DNA from: Harmonia axyridis
Taxonomy: Eukaryota > Arthropoda > Insecta > Coleoptera > Coccinellidae
DNA length: 64,000 bases
Reading direction: 5' to 3'
NCBI RefSeq assembly: GCF_914767665.1
Contig: NC_059504.1
Location: forward strand, 42,253,720 to 42,317,719
Under the pieces are notes generated by a model. It saw only the letters and a list, made by a program, of their open reading frames with translations, searched no databases and was not told the origin of the DNA. A program made the position numbers and the translations under genes. Every line of letters begins with the position of its first letter. Within the stretch, counting starts at the first letter, position 1. Positions 21,951-32,831 of the stretch are shown piece by piece.

Positions 21951-23040
21951 AGCCGGTAGGTAGAGCCCATATTTCTGAAGGAGAGTTCAAAAAGATTCTG
22001 ACTCCATGCCAGTGATTTCCTTATTTTCATTTTCGATATTCTACTTTAATTTTTGATAATTCTGATGATGCGATCAACAGAAAATTGTGCATTCAGCTTG
22101 AAATCGTTATTTTATCTTCAGGGGATCTGTTGTCAATATCTTTAATGTCTACCTCAGCAGCGAGTGAGAAAGTCGACTGCTAGAAAAGTTTTCCCTTCTG
22201 TACTGATCGTCTGTAATTCGATAATAATGTTGTATTTATGTTTTTTTCCTTTGAACCATAGTTGTCATCATTGTGAAATATAAGGTTTGAAAATATTAAC
22301 ATAATATGTCGACATAAGCCTCAGAGGAGAATAACAAATATAATATCTCAATTCCTCAAAGAATCAGCTCAATTTAAAACAAATTAATACTTGAAACATA
22401 GAGAAATGATATTGATATCAATAATGAAAAGTAACAGCATTAAATGTGGACCTGGTTTAATATTAGGGATGTCCATCGCAGAGTGAGATTGCAGGCTTCG
22501 CTTCTCTGCAGATACCCAATTGAAACCGACTATCTTATCTATTGAAGAAACTTCGAATGTTATTTTACACATGGTTGATGATCTACTAATTGATAATTCA
22601 TTCAAAGCTCAGCAGATGGTGCACTTCAGATTCTGTAATTCTTTTTGTTTTTTTTCAGTATGGGGATCATAGTAGGTAGGTACTAAACATTTATTAGAGA
22701 TAGAGCAACACAAAAAAAAACAAATTCAAACAACAAAGCATTTCTAGATGTAACCTCAGTATTATAGCAGAGGAAATGCAAACGGGGAATCATACATTTC
22801 AACTTATGATACAAGAGAATAGACAAAAACTCAGCAAAAACTCTGTCTCCCTTTATAGGTGCAGTATTGGTATGTATATTTGCTTACAGAATAAGCTGAC
22901 TTATTTATATTGAAGAGCTTCCTCTTCATTCAAACAAAATCTTCTCCATCCTTTCTCTTCACCAACGGTTGACAATTTTATGATTGAATCTGAAAACAAA
23001 AAAGTAAATAACCAGAAACGAGTGATAAATGTTAGAATGC
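21951..23040. other. Stretch without an assigned gene
   Basis: AT-rich, with short open frames only. A segment near 22695-22750 resembles 5270-5320 (GAGATAGAGCA followed by an A-rich run), a minor shared repeat. Nothing else supported. Confidence 0.3.
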
Positions 23041-25075
23041 AGTATATTGGAAAGCGACCCATTCTAAAAAAGAATCTGAGACTAAATGGATAGTATGGAC
23101 ACCAGGGCCCCCTCAAGGGTCATCCACGCCCGCGTGCCGAACATATTTTGGCGCCCCAAAAAGGGGGGAAGTGGAGAAAAACGTCGCAGGATAATCGGCA
23201 AAAAATGTTTCAGTTTTTGTTAGGAATATATTTGTAGAAGGGTTAAAAAAACTATCAGCAACCTTTATTGAATGCCTTAAGAACTTTATGCTGTCAGTTG
23301 TTGCATAATACATTTTTTAAATGTTTCATTATTTTATCCAAGCATTCGATCAAAACCGCATTTTATTTTAATTTTGTAATGAAACTGCAGAGTTTTCAAA
23401 ACCTGAGCTTTATTCTTTTTTAAATTATTTATAATATGATATTATATTAAAATATTAATATTATTATTAATAATTATTAAATATTATTCCATACTCCCAG
23501 CCATCTTCTCCCTTTGTTGAAGTCTAGCTTTTTTTTGCTCTCGAAATTTTGCACCAGAAGGTCGTTTTCTCTTGTATGGCTCCCAGAATTTAAGAAAAAC
23601 TTGATCCAAAATTGGTAAGGACATTCACCCATGATTAACTTTGCGCCATCCCTTTGAGAATAACCCGTATGTTCATTGTTATGAATTTAAACCTTAAATC
23701 CGAGCCTTTAAACCTAAACGGAGTTAATATTAATAATAATAATAAGTTAAGACCGATCTGAAGCACATACCATGTTCCTGTTATAATAATTAATTTTTGG
23801 CAAAGGTGAAATATAATTTTTTTATATCGGCTACGAACATCAAATAAATAATACAGATCCAGGGTGCATATTAAAAAAAAATTAAGTATAATATGATGGT
23901 GGCCCCAGGTAACAAATTCAAAATATCAAAGTCGATTCAATTTTTTCACGATTGCAAACAATACTTCCCTATTTGAAGCAAATAAAAATAATATTATAGT
24001 ATATAGGTATGGGCTAATTTAGGATGTGCACCATTTTAAACAGAAAAAAAAATATCGAATTTTATAGACTAATAGAAATGCTAATACTGTATGTGGATAG
24101 GTACTTACCATTTCATAAAATTTAATTTAATCACAACAAGAAACAGTAAAACAAACCACAATTACACAAAATACAAATCTTTCCAATTATCTGAGTATTT
24201 TAATTTTTTGCGTCTTGACCTCAACCCCTAAACGTTTCGAAACAAAACAACTATTCCTTGGATAGGTTTCTGCTGTTATAGCATAGCAAGCAGATTTTGG
24301 TAGTTTCAGAAATTCTCTATAACATGTAGTATTTTTCCTACAGATGGTGGCGAAAGTTTCAGTAATTCCCCTGGCTAAAAGCTATCGCTTCGGTATTTAT
24401 GATTGTTTATGTGTACCATATGCGTTTTAGTGATAATAGAAGAAATGGTGTCCGGTGCAAGGTGGTCCATAAAGAAATCCCGTACCGACAAAGGGATGAT
24501 TATTTATGATTTGTTTACTCGAAAAGAATCGTATAAATGCAATCTGTGGCCGAGGTTATTTTATAGGGATTGTGACGTTCGGGAACTTGTTTGGATGTGT
24601 AAAAGATGTCTTTGAACGTTTAAAATTGTTGAAAAAATAAAAAAAAATTTTTTTCAAAAACCTTTGGTCTTTCGGATTTTCATGCGGTCTATAAGAGATT
24701 TTGGCGCCCCTTAAGAGTGGCGCCCGCGTGCGGTGCACGCGTTGAACGCGCGGTTGCGGGGGCCCTGATGGACACCACCATGAAATTTATAAACTCGACA
24801 AGAATTCACCAAGTGGTCAATGGATTCTTCTAGACCACACTTACATAATGAGCTATCAATAGAAAGCCATTTGAACAGCATACTATTACAACGACCTTGA
24901 CCAGTCTGAAGTCGATTTAACATACACCAAATTTTCCTAGGAAGATTGAAACCTAGAACTTTTTTGCCATAACCTGATAGAGAAGACCCTTGAGCAGGCA
25001 AAACAATAGACTCAAAATGGATGGAAAAAAACTCAATACCTGTTATTTCAGACAATTTCAAGTCGAAGAACTTAC
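23041..25075 (-). pseudogene. Jockey-like pol C-terminus, interrupted by a hAT-type element
   Basis: The minus strand from 25075 reads VLGFNLPRKIWCMLNRLQTG, then CNSMLFKWLSIDSSLCKCG, then EESIDHLVNSCRVYKFHGG: the conserved RT C-terminus with its cysteine/histidine motif. The reading breaks at 24775, where the 1665-bp element is inserted, and resumes at 23102-23041 with the AAAGAATCTGAGACT tail seen also at 18740. The upstream part is truncated at about 25075, next to another retroelement fragment in the opposite orientation. Confidence 0.75.
23103..24767. mobile_element. hAT-type non-autonomous element, 1665 bp
   Basis: Starts CAGGGCCCCC and ends with the reverse complement GGGGGCCCTG. A perfect 8-base duplication ATGGACAC flanks it (23095-23102 and 24768-24775). 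CAGGG ends plus 8-base duplications are diagnostic for hAT elements. The subterminal regions are GC-rich with repeated GGCGCCCC motifs, while the interior is AT-rich with no transposase frame. It must be mobilised in trans. It is inserted in the Jockey-like C-terminus. Confidence 0.85.
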
Positions 25076-25077
25076 CT

Positions 25078-25560
25078 GAAGCTGCTCGGAGTGACATTAG
25101 AACAAGATCTTGGATTCAGTTGTCATATTGAGGAAATGAATAAAAAACTGTCTCAAACAATTCTCCACGGTGTTTTTTTTCTTATAATAACGGCATCGAT
25201 TGCTGAGATCATTAGCCGACTTCCACAGTGTTATTTCTTATGGTATCGGATTCTGGGGAGAGAGTCCTCATTATAACGATATATTTAACAAACATTAACA
25301 GGCCATTCGAGCTTTGTGTGGAGCTCGATATCGTGACAGTTGCAGGGGGTCTTTTTGTCGAAGAGTCAATACTCACCTTGCCTTCACTTCTCATATTAGA
25401 CTGTGTTCTCTTTGTGAAGGATAATATAGTGACATTTGAGAGGAACAATTTCCACCTTTCTTATTCCACCCGGAATGCGAAAGGTCTTGCCCTGCAGCAT
25501 CAAAGAGTGAAATCCCCCCGCTTATTATTAATCACACCATGTTTCTGCACCATAGAGTTA
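25078..25560 (+). pseudogene. Non-LTR reverse transcriptase C-terminal fragment
   Basis: Reads KLLGVTLEQDLGFSCHIEEM, then after frameshifts RALCGARYRDSCRGLFVEES and SILTLPSLLILDCVLFVKDN, then HLSYSTRNAKGLAL. This is the post-catalytic region of CR1/Jockey-group pol proteins (LGV.lD..L.w..Hi...; RDSCR..F; LTLPSL.I; STRN). The frame breaks at least twice and mariner copy 2 is inserted at about 25557. The (AATA)n tail at 26895 may be this element's own 3' end, displaced by that insertion. Confidence 0.7.
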
Positions 25561-25573
25561 TTCTCGATTTAAC

Positions 25574-26706
25574 ATGTCATCTAACGAGCCAAATTCTCGT
25601 CATTTGCGGGAGATTTCAATTTTCTGCTTCAATATGATGAAATCTGCAAGTGAGGCTCATCGAATGCTCTCGAATACCTATGGTGAGGCAGCTATTACTG
25701 AAAGAACGCGCCGAGAGTAGTTTCAACGCTTCAAGAACGGTGATTTCGACGTCGAAGGCCAGCAATGTGGTGGAAGAAAGAATAAGGTTTTCGAGGATGC
25801 AGAATTGGAGGCATTACTTAATCAAGACTCGTGTCAATCGCAACAAGAATTGGCAAGATCATTGGGAGTGACACAACAAGTCATCTCAAAACGCTTGAAA
25901 GTCATGGGTATGATTCAGAAACAAGGAAATTGGGTGGCGTACCAGTTGAAGCCAAAAAGTGTTGAACGGCGTTCGTTTGCTTGTGAACAACTTCCTGCGA
26001 GACGAAATATGGGCTCATTACGGTAATCCCAAGCGCAGAAAATCAAAGGGATATATTCACGGTTCCAAGATAATGCTCAGTTTTTTGTGGAACCCGCTCG
26101 GCCTAATGTTTTATGAGTTGTTAAAACCGACTGAAACAATCACAGGTGATCGTTATCGAACGCAATTAATGTGTTTAAGCCGAGCATTTGAAGACAAACG
26201 GTTGCAATACAAAAAGAAACATGATGAACTGATTTTAAAGCATGACAATGCTCGACCCCATGTTGTGAAGTGGTCAAGACATACTTGGAAACGTTGAAAT
26301 GTTTTTTTTTGTTAAAGCAGGGGGAATCCATTCACAGACTAACCTCATCCAAAAGAACATGTGTGAGGGTCCTGACTCTTCAAGAGCGAGAATACTCACA
26401 AAACCTAACCTGCTGCTTCTTAGGTTTCGGGCATAAAGCCTATAAACCATTTATCTCTAGATCAAATGGGAAGTCCTACCCCACCTGCCGTATTATACAG
26501 ACGTTGCTCCCTCGGACTACCACTTGTTTCTGTCAATGGCACACGGCTTGGCTGATCAGCATTTCCTGTCTTATGAAGAAGTGAAAAATTTGATCGATTC
26601 ATGGATCACTTCAAAAGATAACCAGTTTTTTCAACCCGGGATTCGTACGCTGTCCCAAAGATGGGAGGAAGTAGTGACCAGCGATGGACAATACTTGGAA
26701 TCATAA
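25574..26706 (+). pseudogene. Mariner transposase (DD34D), disrupted
   Basis: ATG at 25574 starts MSSNEPNSRHLREISIF. The helix-turn-helix regions follow (ASEAHRMLSNTYGEAA; LGVTQQVISKRLKVMGM). A TAG at 25718-25720 replaces the conserved tryptophan of R(E/D)WFQRF. Before the first catalytic block a deletion of about 20 codons plus a frameshift joins EQLPARR to DEIWAHY. Then come HGSKIMLSFLWNPLG and HDNARPHVVK with the second aspartate. A poly-T-headed insert at 26302 separates LETLK from the last catalytic block and C-terminus (SMAHGLADQHFLSYEEVKN, DGQYLES). Dead; useful as a fossil of the family. Confidence 0.85.
26302..26463 (-). mobile_element. Retroposed 162-bp insert with poly(A) tail (SINE or truncated non-LTR 3' end)
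   Basis: Read on the minus strand it ends in a run of A (TTTTTTTTT at 26302-26310 on the plus strand) and is flanked by the 5-base duplication AAATG (26297-26301 and 26464-26468). The mariner copy at 39.9 kb has the uninterrupted GAAATGGGAAGTCC. The body contains no tRNA-like pol III boxes that I can see, so the 3' end of a longer retrotransposon is as likely as a SINE. Confidence 0.75.
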
Positions 26707-26782
26707 ATGTCAGTTTTTTTACAATAAATCCTCGAATTCCGAAAAACAACGTCGGAAGCAAAGTTGTACGTCTATGTATTAT

Positions 26783-26897
26783 TATGTTTCATTTTATTTA
26801 ATCAATCATATGACACCCCATGTTATAATTTGATGGGATTAAATAATCCCCAAATGTATTCTCTTGGTGGATAGATCAATAAATAAATAAATAAATG
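26783..26897 (+). mobile_element. Non-LTR 3' end with (AATA)n tail
   Basis: Sequence with CTCTTGGTGGATAGATC followed by five AATA repeats (26876-26897). Such short-unit tails mark the 3' ends of several insect non-LTR families. It may belong to the reverse-transcriptase fragment at 25078, split by the mariner. Confidence 0.45.
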
Positions 26898-26899
26898 AA

Positions 26900-27620
26900 T
26901 TCTGGGGAATCTCGATTAGTTATCACATGTTTAGGCGCCTCAACATGTGGATTGAAGCTTGTGGAGATCATTTTTAGCCCTCTGTATGTTGCGCAATACT
27001 CATCTGAATGGATGTGCTTGGAAAACGTACCCAAGATTTCTACGGCAACCTCACCACGATCAACTCTAGAGGATCCACTGCGTTGCAATACTGATGATTT
27101 CATCTATGGTCCCGGGATGAAACACTACGAACGTTTCAGAGAGGATGTATCATCTAAATTGGTTAAGAACTTGCCAAAAGCTTTTTACAATTCGTGAGCT
27201 TGCTTTGGTGGGTGAACTGTTTTATACAAAATTCCACAGAGACTGGTTAAAAGATTTCTCCAATAATCGACTGATGCCAGATTTTCTCTGTACGTTTGTG
27301 GACAAATAATTGCTACTTTATAAATATTCCCCAACATTCATTCGAAATTAAAACAAACCTATTAAAAAATATTCCTCATTAATCTTTCATACCAGCCTCC
27401 TACCTATCGACACACATAAATCAAAAAAATTCCTTTCAACGTGCACCTAACGCTGAAAGAATCTTCATAATACCACTTGGAAACCAGCTTAATCAGCAAC
27501 ATGTAGCGCAACGGTTGATTTTCAGTTGAAAGCACATAGTACAGCCATTGAATTATGATGTGAGTGATGTTGGGTCAATTCGCCCAATTTGGTTCAGCAG
27601 CTGACAGTTGAAGGATGTAA
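26900..27620. other. Stretch without an assigned gene
   Basis: Contains overlapping 75- and 100-residue open frames on opposite strands (26876-27197) without recognisable motifs, then AT-rich DNA. Nothing firmer. Confidence 0.25.
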
Positions 27621-27629
27621 TTACGAGAG

Positions 27630-27915
27630 GGTATATCGACTATAAAAGTGCATAAGAGGCAGAAATGGCTTCGTTAAAAGTACGTATTCGGTGAATATGT
27701 GTTCGGCCTGGTTATATTCGATTATCCGCGAACCGTACACGTTTCTCTACAATCAGATTAAATTATTCATGTGAACTTCATTGGAATCATATTTTCTTTT
27801 CAGATGTCGATACAGAGGAGTCGAATGAAAAGGGGAAAAATCAAACGGTGTTTTGTACTGTTCTTCTGAAATACTTCACCGCTGTGGTCACAATTTTTGA
27901 TTGGACTATTTTTTT
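27630..27915 (+). repeat. Diverged duplication, copy 1, with TATA-like start
   Basis: Shares with 28634-28714 plus 29746-29945 the blocks TATAAAAGTGCATAAGAGGC, GTGTTCGGCC, ATTCATGTGAACTTCATTG and CACCGCTGTGGTCACAATTT. There is no open frame of note. The TATAAAAG at the head looks promoter-like. It may be a local tandem duplication or an unrecognised repeat family. Confidence 0.6.
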
Positions 27916-28076
27916 TCAAAATTAGGTAACGAATCTCTCATTTTTTCTTGTACAAGAGGGGACAAGACTTTTGACGATGTGTGTAATTGTCATGTCATAA
28001 TGAGTTATGGCTGCAAGGAGCAAAAGATTTTTTGAAGCGAGAGAGCTGGATTCAAGTCCACCTTGATCTTAATTTC

Positions 28077-28122
28077 GTTTTTTCCTTTTGTTACTCGTTT
28101 TTTCCTTTTGTTACTCGTTTTT
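28077..28122. repeat. Short tandem duplication
   Basis: The 21-base unit TTTTTTCCTTTTGTTACTCG (with its preceding C) is repeated twice back to back. Confidence 0.8.
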
Positions 28123-28384
28123 TCAATGGTTTCAGATATTGTACGAGCAAATTATACCGAAATGTTAATGCATATATAGAGAGAGAGTGCATTGGTGTTC
28201 TTACAATTTCATGAATTGTTTACACAGGTCATAACTATAATGAAAGATAGATACAAAGGTACAAAATGTAACAAAACTCAAAACAACACTAAAACAGAAT
28301 TATATAGGCAGTATTGTTGCAAAAGCAGTGTAAGTGAAATGCATAATCAATAGATCTATAGTATAGATGAAATTATAAATAAGG

Positions 28385-28516
28385 CGTATAAATGAGATAA
28401 AATAATGAATAGTAGATATAAAATAATGAATAAAGTGTATAGATAAAACAATAAATTAATTGTATAGATAAAACAATGAATCGAGTGTATAGATAAAACA
28501 ATAAATTAAGTGTATA
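28385..28516. repeat. 25-bp minisatellite
   Basis: About four to five AT-rich units of roughly 25 bases built on GTATAGATAAAACAAT followed by GAATC or AAATTAA variants. The first units are more diverged. Confidence 0.75.
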
Positions 28517-28714
28517 AGTGAATTCACAGGTGACTAAGTCGATTTCTTAAAGTGGTATTGAAAATGTTTGAATAATTAATGGGATAACTACCTATTGTAA
28601 TTATTGTTAATAATCCTTGTATTCAAATATTTCGGTATAAAAGTGCATAAGAGGCAGAAAAGTCTTCACTAGAAGTACGTACATATTCGTCGAAAATGTG
28701 TTCGGCCCGGTTGA

Positions 28715-29745
28715 AGGCTACCCCACACACCTACACGGCAAATGGAAATATTTGTACCGTATCTGAGTTTTGATCCTACTAATTAATGTAGGATCCAGTT
28801 ATTGTTCCCTGTAGATAATTGCGATGGTCAACCGGATGCTTGGGGACCTATTAGTTTCTTCTAGTGTCGAGGGCATGACAGTTTCAATGAATTTACAGGG
28901 AACAAATTGTTATTGTACATATAATGTAAAAAGGATGTTTTATTCTTCGAGGTGTCGAAGATATGTTATGGAGTTGTAAATCTTGAGGATATTTACTGGG
29001 GGATTGTGAAAGTTCGAAGACAATACGATCGTACCAGATGTGTCACATCTGTGTATCAGGTTCTAGTCCTTCGAGAATATTCGATTTCCAGGAATCCGCG
29101 AAGATCTTTGTGGGCGGTACGGCAAAATTCTTATTGGACTAGGGGATGGTACTTTCCCTAAGGGTGTGGTCAAGCCGAAAAAAGGGAGGTCGATATTCGA
29201 GACAGGGTAAGTTCAAAGCGGCAGAGAGTCAGTTCAAATTAAGTCGAAGAGGAGTAAAGTTCAAGTTAAGTCCAAGACGAGTCAAGTTCGGTCGGTCAAC
29301 TTAAGACGTAAGACGAAAAGACGGTTCGCGGACTAGATTAAGACGAGTCGCGAACGAGTTAGAGACGTGACGACCGAAAACTTGAAGTACGACAAAGATT
29401 TGATAAACGAAGACGTTTCGAGTAATCAACAAACGAGTTAAAGACGAAATTCAGTACCGTAGTGAGAAACTTGTAATTAGGATCTTCTCAATACTGAGTT
29501 TGTACTGTATAAGTGTGGCTTTGTAAATAGATGTAAATAATTGAAAAGAGTTTAATTATTACAAATCCGACAAAGTAACGAAGAAGAAGACGAAAGGCCA
29601 GGTAATCGAATCATACCTCTAGACGATCGATTAACCAAGCCTACATTAATATCGATTTATAGTTTGATAAACGATAATAAATAAGTAGGATACAGGCTCA
29701 GATGCGGTACGAATATTCGCATTTACCGCGTCGGTGTGTGGGAGC
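28715..29745. mobile_element. Small MITE with TTAA-like target site, containing solo LTR 2
   Basis: Without the LTR it is about 170 bp. Its ends are inverted: AGGCTACCCCACACACC at the left and, reverse complemented, GGCTCCCACACACCGAC at the right; arms continue for about 75 bases including ACCGTATCTGAG/ACCGCATCTGAG. It is flanked by TTGA (left) and TTAA (right), consistent with a diverged TTAA duplication as in piggyBac- or Kolobok-type elements (inference). Confidence 0.65.
28787..29645 (+). mobile_element. Solo LTR 2
   Basis: Starts TGTAGGATCCAGTTATTG, ends AACCAAGCCTACA, with the perfect 4-base duplication TTAA (28783-28786 and 29646-29649). It is inserted in the middle of the palindromic MITE. 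No internal retroviral-type genes. Confidence 0.9.
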
Positions 29746-29945
29746 CTTAAATTCAATTACACCCGATCCGTATACGCTTCCCTACAATCAGAATATTCAT
29801 GTGAACTTCATTGAAATCAAATTTTCTTTTCAAATATCAATACAGAAGAGTCGAATGAATAGGGAAAAATCGAGCGGTGTTCCGAAATGCTCTTCTGAAA
29901 TATTTCACCGCTGTGGTCACAATTTTGGTTTGGATTCGACAAAAA

Positions 29946-30460
29946 AAAAGAGAAATCGATGAATATCGAATTGCAAATTAATTTTCAGGGTCGATGTGTT
30001 TGCGGACTTTTTTAGTTCGATTGTGTTGGCTCTAATTGGTTTTTGATGTTTGCGGAAACCTGTCGATTTTGGTAGAGAGACAGCGCAATTTGTAGATCTC
30101 ACACTGACACATGCGACTGCATCGATAGTGGTGCTCGAATATTTCGGCCTAGGTGTGACAGTTCATTGTTCATCATAAACGATGTTTTGGTTTGATAATT
30201 TTTTTAATTAATCTTTGGAATCAGGTCGAGAATAAATGTAGCACCCCTCCACAATAGTTTCAACTTTATTTTTCGAAATTTGTAAAGTCCATATATCGAA
30301 TAAAAAAATATTTCAAACAGTGGGCCGTCCAGAGCTTTTCTTAGGAAGATTTTGCATGAAATTTGGTTACACAATCTATAAATACACCGCATTGATCCTA
30401 CTAGATCAAGAATAAGATGAATCTTTGAATCAAAAATGCAATTTTTTACTGCAAAGTAAA
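29946..30460. other. Stretch without an assigned gene
   Basis: Short open frames only, no recognisable motif, no repeat shared with the window. Confidence 0.3.
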
Positions 30461-30464
30461 GGCT

Positions 30465-31281
30465 CGACTTAAAATCAAGTCGAGTAAAGTCTAGTCAAGT
30501 ATTTATTCATTAAGTACTTGAAAATTCAAGTACATTCTAATGAGCTACTTGATTTTTAGCAATTTTATTGTGTAGTATACACATCAATGAAATAATGATG
30601 AAATGAGAAGGACCATTGCAAAAAATGTTTTTATTTGAGAAACTTATGGTATAAAAGAACCAGAATTATCAATAATTATGAAATTAAAACACAAATCAAA
30701 TAAATTTGAAATATAACAAAATGAAAAATTTTAAAAAATGTATGGTTTTTTAATATTGAGGAACTGTGTTTGATTATCATTTTCCATACAAGATCTGAGA
30801 TGATAAGGCATCTTATAGATTCGTCACCTAATCTATTGCGGGTTTTTGTAACAGTCAGAGCAACTCTGGATAATTGTCTTTCAACAACAGCTGAAAATGC
30901 TGGCGTTGATAAAATATCTTGGGCCTTTTTGGCCAAGTTTGGAAAACCGTTTTCGTGCCACTTCCACCATTCTAAAATAACTGTCAGCATATAGGAATTT
31001 GTCTATTTCATAACGCCAAGCCATTTCATTTGCTTGATTTACGGGAGATTTCTTGAATGAATTTTGGAGATCGATATCAAACTCTTTATATTTATTTGTT
31101 GAAGATGGTTCTTTGGTCTGAACGCGCAGGAGCTAGCAGAAATATTTCGCTTGCGATTCGTATGTAGTATGTATCAAGCTCAAGAAATATCAAGTAATAT
31201 CGGTAATTTGTCACGAGTTCGATTTCCACGTCAAGTAGTTGCTTAAAATATTAAGCTACTTGGGTTGATGAATCCCTACTG
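30465..31281 (-). mobile_element. hAT element remnant H1
   Basis: The minus-strand 5' end reads CAGTAGGGATTCATCAACC, a hAT-like start. A near-perfect duplication TAAAGGC(A/T) flanks it (30457-30464 and 31282-31289). Subterminal regions are full of AAGTACTTGA/TCAAGT motifs. It is internally deleted; only the C-terminal coding part of the transposase remains. Confidence 0.65.
30676..30990 (-). pseudogene. hAT transposase C-terminal dimerisation domain (H1)
   Basis: The minus strand reads WWKWHENGFPNLAKKAQDIL, then STPAFSAVVERQLSRVALTV, then TKTRNRLGDESIRCL. This is the hAT family C-terminal signature (FP.La..A.d.LsiP.ss..sER.FS.a......RnrL....i..L). The catalytic core upstream is missing, so it is a deletion derivative. 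The frame through the domain is open, suggesting a fairly recent origin, but the protein cannot act alone as a transposase. Confidence 0.8.
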
Positions 31282-31289
31282 TAAAGGCA

Positions 31290-32025
31290 CTTATAGTGCG
31301 CGATTTGTTAATTCTTAAATACAGTGCAACGATTTTGCACGCTTCGGTCCATGTTACGCTACTGGACTTTCCGAAGACGCGGTAATTTGTCAGTTGATCG
31401 TATACCATCGGTCGGAGCGCGGATGCGCGGATCTAGAGAGAATCTTCTGGGAGATTGTAAATAGTTGTCGAGACTTCAGCAAGTATACGTACCTAAGATT
31501 TAGATTTCAGTCATTATTAATTTAATTTGAGATTTGGAATCTAATTTATCGGCGAGAATTGTGTCGGGATTCTCGCACCTCCCGTGGGATTGGAACAACA
31601 GAAACCTCTCTTGGGTTTGAAAAATATCAAGAAGTACTTCTGTGAGATACAGAATTTGGAATAGTACGTTAAATCACTTTAGTTCCTGAATCTGAAAGAG
31701 TACCTGCTTAATACCTGGCATTATCACATAACTTCGTTGAATGGGGATTGGAGTACTATAGCTTCCTGATAAGATCTGGTGTTCAGAAGGCTGAAAATAA
31801 TTAACAGAAGAGGTTCCATCCTAATAGAAGAGTAACTCATTCAAAATCGATTTAAGTTAAGTTTCTATTTCATTATTTGTTTAGAGTGTAAAGGATCAAT
31901 CATTGTTTATTTTAATTTTATTAAATTTGTAAAAACCTGGGTAGGAGTTTTGTTGCCAAATAAGCCCAACGACCCCTAGAAATTAGACTTTAGAGTCTCA
32001 TGGGCAATTGTAACGTTACAACAGG
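31290..32025. other. Stretch without an assigned gene
   Basis: A GC-richer part at 31370-31600 has no open frame of note. No shared repeat seen. Confidence 0.3.
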
Positions 32026-32480
32026 GTCTTCCTAAATTGGAGGTATAAATGAAACTGACAGATTTTTCGAATTATTTCAAGAAAAAAGTCCTATAAACAT
32101 ATGACCGAAAACGCTTTGTTCTCAAGATACAAGTTGTTAAAGTTTGATTCTTTTCAAGTTTTCTTCTCATAGTATGTTCTCTTCACAGGATATTCAACTA
32201 GAATTTGGCATACATATTGAAAATTGAAATTTTCATCACGTGATATGCTAATTTTGAATGCAAATCTACCAAGTGATAATTTTTCTGGAACAGTGCCCGC
32301 TTTTTTTCACAAGACTTTTTTTTTGCTGAACCACTTGTAGTTTTGAAAAATGTGAAAAAAATTTTTGTTTTTGGTTTTTTATAGTTTCTTCGTATCACCG
32401 ATTTCGAGACAAAATTTACCATTATCTAACAATCCTCAGGAAAATTCAGATTATTATGAAGCTCTAGTTAGTACACTGTG
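32026..32480 (+). mobile_element. Non-autonomous TIR element F, copy 2, 3'-truncated
   Basis: Begins GTCTTCCTAAATTGGAGG and follows copy 3 (51077-51729) base for base over much of its length (shared AATCCTCAGGAAAAT and ATTATTATGAAG). The right terminal repeat is missing; similarity stops near 32480. Confidence 0.6.
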
Positions 32481-32831
32481 ACGAATAAATTGATTAAGGG
32501 AGAGGGAGGCACATGTGGACATTTTTCATATTATTGGAATTTTATCTAATGCACAACTTGTGTTTCAGATGCTTCTTTAAAATTTCGATACTATTACTTT
32601 CATGTTTTCAATCAAATCAAGTTTTCACTTCTGAAGTAACATACATAGGTCTTCTGCTAAACGAATTGGAATAATTTTATAGATAGTTTATCTCACTCTC
32701 AATAGTTTTAGGGTCGGATTTTTCACATGCAACTTAATATAGTGCAGGTTTCCTCCACGAAAAAAGCCTTCGCTTTAGAAATAATTTCATTCATTCAGAT
32801 TTGAAAAACCCTGTAAAGGGTTAGAACAACT

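Larger units (their letters stand above)
25557..26776 (+). mobile_element. Mariner (cecropia-like) element, copy 2
   Basis: The 3' terminal repeat ends GTTGTACGTCTATG at 26776, followed by TA. The 5' terminal repeat is missing. It carries a nearly full-length but disrupted transposase with a 162-bp retroposed insert in its 3' half. It lies inside a non-LTR fragment. Confidence 0.8.
28634..29945 (+). repeat. Diverged duplication, copy 2, interrupted by a MITE
   Basis: The same blocks as 27630-27915 appear in the same order, but the unit is opened after GTGTTCGGCCCGGTTGA (28714) and closed at 29746 by an inserted TIR element that itself contains solo LTR 2. Copy 1 supplies the empty site. Confidence 0.65.

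Noticed and set aside
26876..27197. Gene on either strand (75- and 100-residue frames)
   Set aside because: The two frames are antisense shadows of each other and neither has a motif; the region follows a retroelement tail.
28385..28516. CRISPR-like array
   Set aside because: Direct AT-rich minisatellite without spacers, in a eukaryotic context.
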